A stretch of DNA of 64,000 nt from Rhodococcus rhodnii (GCA_000720375.1 JOAA01000007.1:423894-487893); one strand, 5' to 3'; counted from the first letter of the stretch, positions 7,366-15,938 are shown. The notes: generated by a model not told the origin, from the sequence alone. Numbers and translations: made by a program.

Positions 7366-9121
7366 ACTGCCGATGGGCGGCCATTCGCACCGGCGAGTTG
7401 GCGACGCCGTAGCCCGCATAGCCGTCGATGCGTTGCACCACTTCGAAGAAGACGCGTGATCCCAGCATGCGCGTGTAGAAATGAAGGAACTCGCCGTGCT
7501 CGTCACGGTCATAGAGCACTGAGTTCTCGCGCAGTACCGTCAGCCGCTCGGCCGAGAAGTCGAACCGCGCGAGGAGATCGTCGTAGTAGTTGCCTGGGAT
7601 GTCGAGCAAGGGCGCGCCGAGCTCGCGCATTGCCTTGGCACTGGCGATGACGTCGTCCGACGTGAAGGCGATGTGCTGCGGCTCGGCGACGGCAGGCGCC
7701 CAGTCACCGCGGCGCAGGGCGGCCACGTTCAGCGCGATGCGGATCCGTCGATTCCGGTCGGCCGAGGAACGGCTGCGGATCAGTCCGAACGGCGCCGCGA
7801 ATTCGGCCTCGGGTTCGGCTTCCAGGCCGAGCGCGGCACGGTAGAACAACGCGATCTGGTCGAAGTCGTCGAACGGCGCGGTCAGTGAGATGTGGTCGAT
7901 TCCGGTGATGCCACACGTGTTCACCAGCGCGGGATCCGCGGGCGTGAAGTCCGCCATCCAGTCGTTCTCGGGACGGCAGAAGACCACACCGACGCCGTCC
8001 GGCGCCCGCACTCCGGGATCGTCGTAGTCCATATCGGACAGACGAGGGGCGAGCAACCGCTCCGCGCGCTGGGCGGCGCCGAGTGGATCGGCAGTCGCCA
8101 CGCCCAGTGCGCCGATCCGCACATCCGTGCCGGGACGAATCACGAGCCGGGCGTCACCCTGGTGCCACAGCTGGACAGGGCGGGAATCGTGCTGTCCGGT
8201 GTAGACAAAGCCCATCGCGCCGAGGACTCCCGCTGGATCCGGCGCGGTCAGTTCGACGAACGCGTAACCGTCGGGCGCCGGAACGACCGGCAAGTCGGCG
8301 ACGCGCATCCCCGCCGTTTCCTCTTGCAGGACAAGCAAGGACCGCATGGCGTCGACCGCGGTGCGGGCAGGATCCGATTGCCTGAAGACGTCGTTGAACA
8401 CTTCCAGCGACAGCGGACCGGCGTATCCCGTGGCCGCGACCGCTCCGAGAAAGGCACTCAGATCGAAAGCGCCCTGCCCAGGGAACAGCCGGTGGTGCCT
8501 GCTCCACTGCAGCACGTCCATCCGTAACCGGGGAGCGTCCGCCAGTTGCAGAAAGAAGATCTTCGCGCCGGGGATCACCTTGATCCCGCCGACCTCGCTT
8601 CCCTTGGACAGCACGTGGAAACTGTCCAGGCACAGCCCGAGCGCGGGGTGGTCAGCGCGTCGGACGATCCGCCACGAATGCTCGTAGGTGTTCACGAACC
8701 GGCCCCAAGCGAGCGCTTCGTACGCGATCCGGATGCCGCGGCCCGCCGCCCTGGCCGCGAGTACGTGCAGTTGCTCGGCGGCAAGGTCGTCATCGTCGAC
8801 CGCGTCCGGCGACACCGAGGAGCACACCAGCATGGTGTCCGCGCCGAGGTGAGCCATCACGTCGAACTTGCGCTCGGCCCGGCGCAGGTTCGCCGCGAAC
8901 ACGTCCGGCGGCACCGCCTCGAAATCACGGAACGGCTGGTACAGGTCGATCGACAGGCCGAGATCGGCACACCGCTGCCGGATCTCACCCGGCGACCACG
9001 GCGACACGACCAGGTCGTTCTCGAAGATCTCCACACCGTGGAAGCCCGCGCGCGCCGCAGCGGCCAGTTTGTCGTCGAGAGTGCCGGACAAGCAGACCGT
9101 CGCGATGTCCAGACGCATCAT
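7346..9121 (-). CDS. qsuB: 3-Dehydroshikimate dehydratase with C-terminal VOC/HPPD-like domain
   Basis: Converts 3-dehydroshikimate to protocatechuate. It has 591 aa in two domains. The N-terminal xylose-isomerase-like TIM barrel (about residues 1-270) starts MMRLDIATVCLSGTL and carries metal ligands in LCLDSFHV and LSLEVFND. The C-terminal half (about 290-580) is a tandem vicinal-oxygen-chelate domain like 4-hydroxyphenylpyruvate dioxygenase (GITGIDHISL, PQHIAFTSDD, FFEVVQR). This fusion is the known QsuB/QuiC1 architecture, in which the C-terminal domain's role is debated. The gene is divergent from the TetR gene across a 99-bp operator region and convergent with the dehydrogenase. Function is well supported by context; the symbol is by analogy with Corynebacterium. 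Confidence 0.9.
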   Translation of the reverse strand: MMRLDIATVCLSGTLDDKLAAAARAGFHGVEIFENDLVVSPWSPGEIRQRCADLGLSIDLYQPFRDFEAVPPDVFAANLRRAERKFDVMAHLGADTMLVCSSVSPDAVDDDDLAAEQLHVLAARAAGRGIRIAYEALAWGRFVNTYEHSWRIVRRADHPALGLCLDSFHVLSKGSEVGGIKVIPGAKIFFLQLADAPRLRMDVLQWSRHHRLFPGQGAFDLSAFLGAVAATGYAGPLSLEVFNDVFRQSDPARTAVDAMRSLLVLQEETAGMRVADLPVVPAPDGYAFVELTAPDPAGVLGAMGFVYTGQHDSRPVQLWHQGDARLVIRPGTDVRIGALGVATADPLGAAQRAERLLAPRLSDMDYDDPGVRAPDGVGVVFCRPENDWMADFTPADPALVNTCGITGIDHISLTAPFDDFDQIALFYRAALGLEAEPEAEFAAPFGLIRSRSSADRNRRIRIALNVAALRRGDWAPAVAEPQHIAFTSDDVIASAKAMRELGAPLLDIPGNYYDDLLARFDFSAERLTVLRENSVLYDRDEHGEFLHFYTRMLGSRVFFEVVQRIDGYAGYGVANSPVRMAAHRQFRLTHG

Positions 9122-9148
9122 CGCCTCCCTCGGGAAGTGGGACGCAAT

Positions 9149-9168
9149 GAACGTACCAGATAGTTACT
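9149..9168. promoter_or_regulatory. TetR-type operator, copy 2 (divergent dehydratase/tetR promoter)
   Basis: GAACGTACCAGATAGTTACT is the reverse complement of copy 1 with a single change. It is centred between the dehydratase start (9121) and the TetR start (9221), so one bound dimer could control both directions. Confidence 0.8.
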
Positions 9169-9220
9169 TAGCTCCCGGCTACAGTGAACACACCCGTTCA
9201 CCACCACGAAAGGCGAGTCG

Positions 9221-9853
9221 TTGGCCGCACCGGACCGCGGCCGGGATCCCGACCGGACCCGCGCCGACATCCTCGACGTCGCCACCGCCGAATTCGCCGA
9301 CAAGGGCTACGCGGGTGCCCGCGTCGACGAGATCGCCGCACGGATGAGCACCACCAAGCGGATGATCTACTACTACTTCGGCAACAAGGAACAGCTGTAC
9401 ATCGCGGTGCTGGAGCGCGCGTACACCGGGATCCGGAGCATCGAGCAGGCACTGGACGTCGAGCACCTCGACCCGGTCGACGCCATCCGCCAGCTGGCCG
9501 AGCTGACGTTCGACCACCACGAGTCGCACCCGGACTTCGTCCGCCTGGTCAGCATCGAGAACATCCACCGCGCCGAGCACATCGCCCGCTCGTCCGTGCT
9601 GCCCGGCCTGGCCAACCCCGCCTTGGACGTCCTGGCCACAATCCTCGAACGAGGCCGGAAGGCCGGCGTCTTCCGCGACGACCTGGACCCACTCGACGTA
9701 CACATGGTGATCAGCGCCTTCTGCGTGTTCCGCACGGCCAACCGGCACACCTTCAACGCCATCTTCAAACGGGACATGCTGGACCCGAAACTGCGTGAGC
9801 ACTACCGCAAACTGCTCGGCGACCTAGTCCTCGCCCACGTCACCACCCACTAA
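9221..9853 (+). CDS. TetR-family repressor, probable regulator of shikimate catabolism
   Basis: DNA-binding regulator of 210 aa. The TTG start is supported by GAAAGG eight bases upstream. The N-terminal helix-turn-helix (ILDVATAEFADKGYAGARVDEIAARMSTTKRMIYYYFGNKEQLY, described here by its ends at residues 17-60) is canonical. The C-terminal domain shows the RLVSIENIHRAEHIA segment of the TetR_C group often paired with aromatic catabolism genes. It sits between the dehydratase and permease genes, and the same operator-like element lies before all three transcription units. The inducer is probably a pathway intermediate such as shikimate or protocatechuate (inference). Confidence 0.9.
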   Translation: MAAPDRGRDPDRTRADILDVATAEFADKGYAGARVDEIAARMSTTKRMIYYYFGNKEQLYIAVLERAYTGIRSIEQALDVEHLDPVDAIRQLAELTFDHHESHPDFVRLVSIENIHRAEHIARSSVLPGLANPALDVLATILERGRKAGVFRDDLDPLDVHMVISAFCVFRTANRHTFNAIFKRDMLDPKLREHYRKLLGDLVLAHVTTH

Positions 9854-9856
9854 AAA

Positions 9857-10182
9857 CCCGTGTCCACCTTTCCAACACGGTGTGTCCACCATTCCGACAC
9901 GGTGAGATGCACTTTGCCGCACCGAGAGATGCACGTTCCGGTTCACCTCGACGGCCAAGCCTGCGCGTGTCCACCTTTCCAGCACCATGAAACGCACGTT
10001 CCGGCACCGTGAAACGCACTTTCCAGCACGGTGAAACGCACGTTCCAGCACCGTGAAGTCGCCGGGCAGGCCGGCGAGGGCGATTTCACTGTGCCGGAGT
10101 GGTCAACTCACGGTGTCGGAGTGGTCAACTCACGGTGCTGGAGTGGTGGACACGGCGTGCTGGAGTGGTGGACACGGCTTGG
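9857..10182. repeat. Two-armed array of degenerate ~22-bp repeats
   Basis: About eight units in one orientation (9860-10052, e.g. GTGTCCACCTTTCCAACACG, GTGAAACGCACTTTCCAGCACG) are followed by a hairpin (GTGAAGTCGCC, 10052-10062, versus GGCGATTTCAC, 10079-10089). About four units in reverse orientation follow (10090-10180, e.g. TGCTGGAGTGGTGGACACGG). Units alternate between a 'GTGTCCACC' and a 'GTGAAACGCAC' 5' half and share a 'TTCCrrCAC' 3' half. Many are themselves imperfect palindromes (CGTGT...ACACG). A half unit recurs at 10204-10214 inside the permease promoter. No ORF spans it and the units are too diverged and too closely spaced for CRISPR. Confidence 0.85.
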
Positions 10183-10221
10183 GGGGCGGTCTTGACAAGT
10201 GCTCGTGTCCACCTCATCTTA

Positions 10222-10241
10222 ATTAACTATCTAGTTCGTAC
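10222..10241. promoter_or_regulatory. TetR-type operator, copy 3 (permease promoter)
   Basis: ATTAACTATCTAGTTCGTAC matches copy 1 at 17 of 20 positions and contains the symmetric core AACTA-TC-TAGTT. It lies 45 bp before the permease start and downstream of a TTGACA hexamer (10192-10197). Confidence 0.75.
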
Positions 10242-10286
10242 CTACGCCCCACTGTTTCGCAACGCCGCCCGACAGAGGAGCACGAC

Positions 10287-11636
10287 GTGACACCACCCGC
10301 GAGCACGCACCTGGTGGGCAAACCCAGGCAAGCCGCGATCGCCGCATGGATCGGCAGCGCACTGGAGTACTACGACTTCTTCATCTACGGCACCGCCGCG
10401 GCGCTGGTGTTCAACAAGGTGTTCTTCCCCGCGTCCGATCCGGCCACCGGAACGCTGCTGGCCGTGGCCACGTTCGGCGTCGGCTACGCGGCCCGCCCGG
10501 TCGGCGCGTTCATCCTCGGTCACGTCGGCGACCGTTACGGCCGCAAGAAAGTGCTCGTGTTCACCCTGTTGCTGATGGGCGTCGCGACCTTCCTCGTCGG
10601 GTGCCTGCCCACGTACAACCAGGCAGGGGTGCTGGCACCGGTTCTGCTGGTGGTCTTACGCCTCCTCCAGGGCTTATCGGCGGCAGGCGAGCAGGCGGGC
10701 GCCAACTCCATGACCCTCGAACACGCCCCGGCGAACCGCCGCGCGTATTACACGAGCTTCACCCTCAGCGGCACGCAGGCTGGCCAAATCCTTGCCACAG
10801 CGGTCTTTCTGCCCGTGGCCGCCCTTCCGGAACAGGCCCTGTTGTCCTGGGGATGGCGAATCCCGTTCTGGGCCAGCTTCATCGTCGTCATCGCCGGGTA
10901 CGTCATCCGGCGCAAGCTGGACGAAACCCCTGTGTTCGAACGACAGGTCGCCACCGAAGGCGTCGCCAAGCTCCCGGCCGCGGTGCTGTTCCGCGACCAC
11001 TGGCGGGACGTCCTGCGCGTCGTGTTCGCGGCGATCATCGCGTCGGTCAGCACGATCTTCAGCGTCTACGCGCTGAGCTACGCCGTGAACACCGTGCACC
11101 TGGACCGGTCGGCCATGCTGTGGGTCGGAGTGCTGGCCAACGTCGCCGCGCTGATCGCGCTTCCCTTGTGCGCCACGGTCGCTGATCGGATTGGCCGCAA
11201 ACCGGTCTTCATCGCCGGGTCCGTTGGCTGCGCCGCGTTGATGTTCGCCTACCTTGGTGCCATCTCGGCTGGAAACTACCCGATGATCTTCCTGGTCGGC
11301 ATCGTGATGTTCGGCGTGGTCTACAGCGCCACCAACGGTATCTGGCCCGCCTTCTACGGCGAGATGTTCACGACCGAGGTCCGGTTGTCCGGCATGGCGA
11401 TCGGCACGCAGATCGGCTTCGCCATCGCGGGTTTCGCGCCGACCATCGCCGCCGCGATCGACGGCTCAGGCTGGATCATCGTCGCGGTGTTCACCGCCGC
11501 CCTGTGCGCCGTCAACATCATCGCCGTCGCCAGCGGGCGCGAGACGTACCACTTGCCTACCGAGGAGCTCGGGCTCAGCCAAGGTGGCCGACAACGGTAC
11601 GTGGGGTCAGACGGCCCTTCGCGGGCTCACGGGTGA
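10287..11636 (+). CDS. MHS-family MFS permease, probable shikimate/quinate importer
   Basis: Twelve-helix major facilitator of the metabolite:H+ symporter group, 449 aa, GTG start after GAGGAG. Hallmarks are the N-terminal AAWIGSALEYYDFFIYGTAA, the loop 2-3 signature GHVGDRYGRKKVL and the helix-4/5 motif RLLQGLSAAGEQAGA. The second-half loop has ATVADRIGRKPVF. This subgroup includes ShiA/QsuA shikimate permeases. The shared operator with the shikimate genes makes shikimate or quinate uptake the most likely role; the exact substrate is inferred. Its 3' end runs 62 bp into the convergent neighbour. Confidence 0.87.
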   Translation: MTPPASTHLVGKPRQAAIAAWIGSALEYYDFFIYGTAAALVFNKVFFPASDPATGTLLAVATFGVGYAARPVGAFILGHVGDRYGRKKVLVFTLLLMGVATFLVGCLPTYNQAGVLAPVLLVVLRLLQGLSAAGEQAGANSMTLEHAPANRRAYYTSFTLSGTQAGQILATAVFLPVAALPEQALLSWGWRIPFWASFIVVIAGYVIRRKLDETPVFERQVATEGVAKLPAAVLFRDHWRDVLRVVFAAIIASVSTIFSVYALSYAVNTVHLDRSAMLWVGVLANVAALIALPLCATVADRIGRKPVFIAGSVGCAALMFAYLGAISAGNYPMIFLVGIVMFGVVYSATNGIWPAFYGEMFTTEVRLSGMAIGTQIGFAIAGFAPTIAAAIDGSGWIIVAVFTAALCAVNIIAVASGRETYHLPTEELGLSQGGRQRYVGSDGPSRAHG

Positions 11637-12450
11637 CGCCGCCCGCCGTGGCCTCCGCGGTCAACGCACCGATGGCGTCCGCGGGACGGTAGATCGTCTC
11701 GAGCAGGGTGTGCTGCTGTAGTTCGGCAACGGTACAACTCCCCCGCCGTGCCAGCTCAGCCAGCAACACCCTGCGCAAGGGCCGAAGCTGCGGCGTGAGC
11801 GAGATGTTGACCGCAGTGCGCTCGGTGTCCAGTGGATCGCGGTAGCGAATCCCAGCGAACTCGTCGACCGCCCACAACTCGTTCTTGAACGTCGCCAGAT
11901 GTTTGCTGTCGCCGGTGGCGAACGCCAACAGCTGCGCCCGGCCGTCCTCGGCAACCAGTTCAACGGTGACCATGCATGCCGGGCCTGCCGCACGCAGACG
12001 CTCGCGGTGATCCGCCACATGCTCCGCCGCAGGCAACGCGAGCAGCACCTCACGCGCCTTGCCACGCGCCAGCGACCCGACCAACTGCCACGCGTCCTGT
12101 TCGGTGAGGGCGCTGTCCACGACGTCCAGGTACGCCAGCGCCGGTCCAGCGACCGAGAGGTTCGCTGGATCGGCGACTGACCGTACAGACAGCCCTGCGG
12201 GCGCCTCGCCCACCATCGCCAGGTCGGTTTCCGTCCCGACGATCAGCATGTCGAGCTGGTGTCCGTCGAGGCGGTCGGCGAACTCACCGAAAACCTGGAA
12301 CGCGTCCGCGAAGACGCTGGTCCCAGACTCGACGTAGGTGGCGCTGCGGTGCGACCGCAGCACGGACACCGTCCAGGCATCGAGGTACCGCACCAGCACC
12401 TCGCGCTTCACGGCGAGATGCGGGTCTGGGCGCCGGACGCGCTCGGACAT
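11575..12450 (-). CDS. Uncharacterised protein, weak TcmP-like resemblance
   Basis: 291 aa from the ATG at 12450; the start is uncertain because no good ribosome site is visible. It begins MSERVRRPDPHLAVKREVL and continues VRYLDAW, which resembles the opening of three-Cys-motif-partner (TcmP) proteins. The following FAG-type motif of that family is not present. The middle carries an LIVGTETDLA strand and later ELVAEDGRAQLLAFATGDSKHL. The C-terminal third looks like a winged helix (LRRVLLAELARRGSCTVAELQQHTLLETIYRPADA), possibly DNA binding. No membrane segments or signal. The 3' end overlaps the permease gene by 62 bp. Function unknown. Confidence 0.7.
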   Translation of the reverse strand: MSERVRRPDPHLAVKREVLVRYLDAWTVSVLRSHRSATYVESGTSVFADAFQVFGEFADRLDGHQLDMLIVGTETDLAMVGEAPAGLSVRSVADPANLSVAGPALAYLDVVDSALTEQDAWQLVGSLARGKAREVLLALPAAEHVADHRERLRAAGPACMVTVELVAEDGRAQLLAFATGDSKHLATFKNELWAVDEFAGIRYRDPLDTERTAVNISLTPQLRPLRRVLLAELARRGSCTVAELQQHTLLETIYRPADAIGALTAEATAGGVTREPAKGRLTPRTVVGHLG

Positions 12451-12553
12451 ACATCGGTTGTACCGTGACCGACCGCCGAACACCAGAGGGAGGCGCCGCT
12501 CTCACTGTCCACTCATAGCAAACCGGCTCGACTTGTCCACAATGCACACGCCG

Positions 12554-13312
12554 TCAAGGCCGGGTGATCGTGCCCTCGACGAGGGTCGTCTGACCGGTCA
12601 CGTACTCGCTCCACACGCCGACGGCCAGTTCCGCCCCCGGACGCGCGAAGCTGCGCACGAAACTCTGTCCCTTGTAGACGGCCCCGAAGGTCACGTAGAA
12701 CTCCTTGGTGCTCGGCCGTTCCTGCGGCGGAACATCGCTGACCGGCAGGATCTCGTTCAGCCCCCAGCCATAGTCGTCGCGGTAGTGACCGACCACGCGC
12801 TCCAAGGTGTTCTCCAGGATGGCGCCGGTGACCGGGATGTGGATCAGCACACCGCGCAATCCCTTGTCGAAGGTGGTGTTGAAGACCAGTACGTCGCTCT
12901 CGCCGCCGCGGAAGAACACCGCCCGGCCGGAGCCGACCTGTGAGCCCTCCGGACAGGCCGCCGCACCGTGTTTCGCGATGACCGACCGGTCGCAAGTCGG
13001 GAACATGTACGGGTTGAAGTGCACCGAGCGGTCGAACAGGAATACGAACTGCCTTGCCGCGGCCGGTTCCACGCCTGTGGTCGTCGAGCGTTGGCTGGTG
13101 AAGGAGATCTTCACGCCGTACCGGGAACCGCCGTCCTCGGTGTACGTCACTGATCCCCTGTCGATGTTCACTGGGCCCGCCACATCGGGCTCGTACGGCC
13201 GCTGCGGGCCGAACGGCGTCGGGTGCGGATACGAGTCGCCGGCTAAAGCCACCGCAGGCGTGGCGATGAACGCCAGGACGGCGGTAAGGCCGATCAGATT
13301 ACGGGCACGCAT
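12554..13312 (-). CDS. Secreted protein of unknown function, divergent from ArsR gene
   Basis: 252 aa with a clear signal peptide (MRARNLIGLTAVLAFIATPAVALA, about 24 residues). The mature part is polar with two cysteines (FPTCDRS and AACPEGS) about 16 residues apart that could form a disulfide, and alternating beta-type stretches (YGVKISFTSQRS, RQFVFLFDRSVHF, VLVFNTTF). I do not recognise the family. It is transcribed away from the ArsR-like regulator, and the shared intergenic region carries two inverted copies of one operator-like motif, so expression is probably controlled by that regulator. Confidence 0.8.
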   Translation of the reverse strand: MRARNLIGLTAVLAFIATPAVALAGDSYPHPTPFGPQRPYEPDVAGPVNIDRGSVTYTEDGGSRYGVKISFTSQRSTTTGVEPAAARQFVFLFDRSVHFNPYMFPTCDRSVIAKHGAAACPEGSQVGSGRAVFFRGGESDVLVFNTTFDKGLRGVLIHIPVTGAILENTLERVVGHYRDDYGWGLNEILPVSDVPPQERPSTKEFYVTFGAVYKGQSFVRSFARPGAELAVGVWSEYVTGQTTLVEGTITRP

Positions 13313-13338
13313 GGGTGATACCTCCCAGTCTGCCTCTT

Positions 13339-13393
13339 TTCGATACTCATCGAATAGACCGGGCCAGGAGTAGAGTCTTCGTTAAGTATCGAA
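13339..13393. promoter_or_regulatory. Paired ArsR-type operators in divergent promoter
   Basis: TTCGATACTCATCGAA (13339-13354) and, on the other strand, TTCGATACTTAACGAA (13378-13393) match at 14 of 16 positions. They face each other between the secreted-protein and ArsR genes. Each is itself a partial dyad (TTCGAT...ATCGAA), as expected for a dimeric winged-helix regulator. Confidence 0.7.
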
Positions 13394-13428
13394 GAGAACC
13401 AGGAACATCGACAGCGAAAGGACAGCTT

Positions 13429-13746
13429 GTGCCCTTCGGCCGCTGGGCCGCCGTCTCGCACCCCGAGCTCGACGAGATCACCGTCGACGACGTGCTGCAC
13501 GCCCTCGCAGACCCCACCCGGCGCTCGATCGTCCGGCTGCTGCAGGCCGAGGGCGATCGAGCCTGCGGCACATTCGGGCTGCCGGTGGCCGCTTCCACGC
13601 TGAGCCACCATTTCCGGGCCCTGCGCAAAGGCGGCATCATCCGCCAGTACGACGAGGGCAGGCAGCGGATGAACACGTTGCGCATCGACGAGCTGGACAA
13701 GAGGTTCCCTGGCCTCGTTGCCGCCGTGCTCGCCGCCGGCACCTGA
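13429..13746 (+). CDS. ArsR-family winged-helix regulator
   Basis: 105 aa from the GTG at 13429, chosen because GAAAGGAC precedes it; upstream residues in the frame are not conserved-looking. The helix-turn-helix (VLHALADPTRRSIVRLLQAEG, then PVAASTLSHHFRALRKGGII) and the wing (RQYDEGRQRMNTLR) are typical of ArsR/SmtB proteins. The metal-binding cysteine cluster of ArsR (ELCVCDL) is absent; a single Cys occurs at RACGTFGLP, so this is probably not a metal sensor. It is divergent from the secreted protein gene and probably represses it and itself. Confidence 0.9.
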   Translation: MPFGRWAAVSHPELDEITVDDVLHALADPTRRSIVRLLQAEGDRACGTFGLPVAASTLSHHFRALRKGGIIRQYDEGRQRMNTLRIDELDKRFPGLVAAVLAAGT

Positions 13747-14024
13747 CAGCGACGAGACGGTCAGAGTTCCGTCCGACCGTCCCGCACTCAGCAGTGCCAA
13801 GTTGTCGGCAATGCTGTGTTCAGCAGCCCGTCACCTTGACGTCGTCCTGCCCTTCGAACCGCGGCCATCGATCGTCCGGCCCATGATCGTGGCCGAGTTC
13901 GCGCCGCATGTCAGGCCGGTCTTTGCCGCAGGCCACGGCGATGAATCCGGTTCCACCGCTCGACGCTACCGGGCTGGAAACCCGGTCGGTCTGCGGTGCG
14001 TACCGCCGTGATTTCACGGAACCG

Positions 14025-15287
14025 TTATCGACGCGGCAGGAAGTAGCGTTTTGTGATGTGCTTGCCGACGGCCGTGCCGAGTGTGGTGCCGTCGACGTCC
14101 GCCGAGCGGAAGTGAATGCCGGCCCAGATGCGTGCTCCGACGACTTCGGCGGTCGCCTGCGAGAAGCTGGTGAAGTGCCGTGTGGTGCCGCTGTCGACGC
14201 TGAACGCGCTGAAGGAGACGTTGTCCCTGCCGAAGAAGTGTGCGTACGCCGTCATCTGCGCGGCGGTTCGGCAAGTGTGGCCGGAGGGGTAGTCGGGATT
14301 CGGCGGCGTGACCACCAGCGGAGTCCAGTCCGGATCGGCTGTGGTCGCGGGGTTTCCATCGGTGTCAGCGGACCGGATGGCGGTGATCGGCCGCCAGAAG
14401 TGCCAGAACTCCTTGTCATTCGCGCACGCGACCGCGCCGTCTGTGCCGGTGAAGTCTGCCAGCGCGTAGAAGCGCGCGGTCTCCAGCACGCTGAGTCTCT
14501 GCGTGACGGCAAGGTCGCGCTTCATCCCCCAGCTGACGGATCGCCGGTCGTGCCACCAGAGCGCCGCATCGGTCTGGTCTGCGGTGCGGACGGTGCTCGT
14601 CTTCGAACCGAGCCGCTTGACCTCGTTGAAATCACGGGTGTAGGTGCGGCTCGTGACCGCGGGCGGCCCGGGAGTGCGGAACATCGTCGCGTCCGGAATG
14701 GCAAACGGCTTCAGGAAACCAACCCATGCGCCCGTGTTCTCGAAGGCCGGTGGAGTCAGGCGGTATTGCCCCGGCTTGGTGCCGACGGTCCAGAGCCGGG
14801 GGTCGAAAGCGCCGTCGTTCTGCCGTGCCTTGATCATCGCGGCGGCCGCTTGTGCACCGACTCGCACGCCGCCGCTCTTCGCCGGTCCATCCGGGATGCC
14901 GGCGAGCCACTCGTCGTACTGCACACGGAGTCTTTCCTGCTGTGCCGGGAAAATGGCGTCCAGCACCCGGTAGGCGGCCGTGCCCACAGCGGCGTCCGTC
15001 GACTCGCGGCCGTTGGCTCGCGGTGCGGCGAGGTAGGGATCGTATGGCGTACCGGCGATTGCGTTCACCGCGTCGTAGACCGCGCCGCTGACCATCGCGA
15101 AACCACGTCCGGCGACTTGCGGGGGCGCCTGCTGTGCGATGTCCCAGATCGCAGTCTGCGCGTTGATATCCCACACGACAACGGCGTTTGGCGACTCCAA
15201 TACGTCAGCGGTAGCCGGGGGCACCACCGTGAGCGGCGCTGCCAAAGCGAGAGCTACGAAAACCGCCATGCGACGCGTGATGACCAT
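14025..15287 (-). CDS. Secreted vanadium-dependent haloperoxidase / PAP2-fold protein
   Basis: 420 aa from the ATG at 15287, supported by GGGG eight bases upstream. It has a signal peptide (ARG-rich start then VFVALALAAPLTVVPPATA). The C-terminal half carries the vanadate/phosphate-binding motifs of the PAP2/VHPO superfamily: KEFWHFWRPITAIR, PDYPSGHTC and ARIWAGIHFRSAD, including the catalytic His of SGH and the vanadate-ligand His of GIHFRS. The enzyme would oxidise halide with peroxide or hydrolyse a phosphoester; the KxxxxxxRP spacing fits actinobacterial haloperoxidase-like proteins. It acts outside the membrane. No secondary metabolite genes are adjacent. Confidence 0.88.
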   Translation of the reverse strand: MVITRRMAVFVALALAAPLTVVPPATADVLESPNAVVVWDINAQTAIWDIAQQAPPQVAGRGFAMVSGAVYDAVNAIAGTPYDPYLAAPRANGRESTDAAVGTAAYRVLDAIFPAQQERLRVQYDEWLAGIPDGPAKSGGVRVGAQAAAAMIKARQNDGAFDPRLWTVGTKPGQYRLTPPAFENTGAWVGFLKPFAIPDATMFRTPGPPAVTSRTYTRDFNEVKRLGSKTSTVRTADQTDAALWWHDRRSVSWGMKRDLAVTQRLSVLETARFYALADFTGTDGAVACANDKEFWHFWRPITAIRSADTDGNPATTADPDWTPLVVTPPNPDYPSGHTCRTAAQMTAYAHFFGRDNVSFSAFSVDSGTTRHFTSFSQATAEVVGARIWAGIHFRSADVDGTTLGTAVGKHITKRYFLPRR

Positions 15288-15431
15288 CGTCAACCCCAGA
15301 CACATCCATACGGCATCGACACCACTACGCAACGTATCGCTATGCGTCCCGCAGGCGCAATACCACGGCGTTCACCCAGATTGTCCACAAAGGACGCTCA
15401 ACACCGAAAGTCCCTTGTGACGGTCGGCCCA

Positions 15432-15863
15432 TCAGTGCACACGGGAGCCGAACGATCCGGCCGACCGGTCGTCATCCGCGCTCGCTTCGGCGATCTCGCG
15501 AGCCAGCCGGTCCGGGTCTACGACCTGCCCGCCAGGGCTGACCGCGTCCACGAGGTCCGGCAGCACGGCAGCGAGCTGCCAGACGACAATGCCCGGGCTG
15601 GCGCTCATCAGCTGAGCGAGGTCGTCGATCGCGCTGTCACCGATCGTCGTCCGTACCTGTTCGACGGTGATGGCTTTGTTGACCGCGTCCTCGGACAGCC
15701 AGCTGCCGTACTGCTCCTTCGTCGTCGTTTCAGCGAGGTAGAGCAGTACGGCGTGCAGGCGTGACGCAACGGGCGCTCCGGATGGTGGCGTCACGGACGC
15801 CATGGCGAAGATCAGCTCACGAACCTCGGGATCGTCGAGCAATGTGGACAGTTTGTCGTTCAT
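15432..15863 (-). CDS. YidB/DUF937-like protein
   Basis: 142 aa from the ATG at 15863, which has GGAG at good spacing; seven upstream residues are discounted. The order of motifs fits the DUF937/YidB family: a short helical start (LSTLLDDPEVRELI), then YGSWLSEDAVNKAITVEQVRTTIGDSAIDDLAQLM, then LAAVLPDLVDAVSPGGQV. It is a small acidic cytoplasmic protein without signal or membrane helix. Family function is unknown. It precedes the haloperoxidase gene on the same strand, with a 144-bp gap, so joint transcription is possible. Confidence 0.75.
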   Translation of the reverse strand: MNDKLSTLLDDPEVRELIFAMASVTPPSGAPVASRLHAVLLYLAETTTKEQYGSWLSEDAVNKAITVEQVRTTIGDSAIDDLAQLMSASPGIVVWQLAAVLPDLVDAVSPGGQVVDPDRLAREIAEASADDDRSAGSFGSRVH

Positions 15864-15938
15864 GGCCGTGCTCCGTTTCGCCATTCCGTCGCGTCACCAT
15901 TTACGACCAGACAACGGCGCGAACTGTGACAGCTGGCG

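Noticed and set aside
9857..10182. CRISPR array
   Set aside because: Units are diverged, abut without unique spacers of constant length, occur in both orientations, and no cas gene is near.
13820..14017. Small minus-strand gene downstream of the haloperoxidase
   Set aside because: 65 codons without a domain or good ribosome site. The 277-bp gap 13747-14024 shows nothing else convincing; it could be debris of a longer gene.
13908..15764. 618-codon plus-strand frame across the haloperoxidase gene
   Set aside because: Antisense shadow; the haloperoxidase motifs are all on the minus strand.
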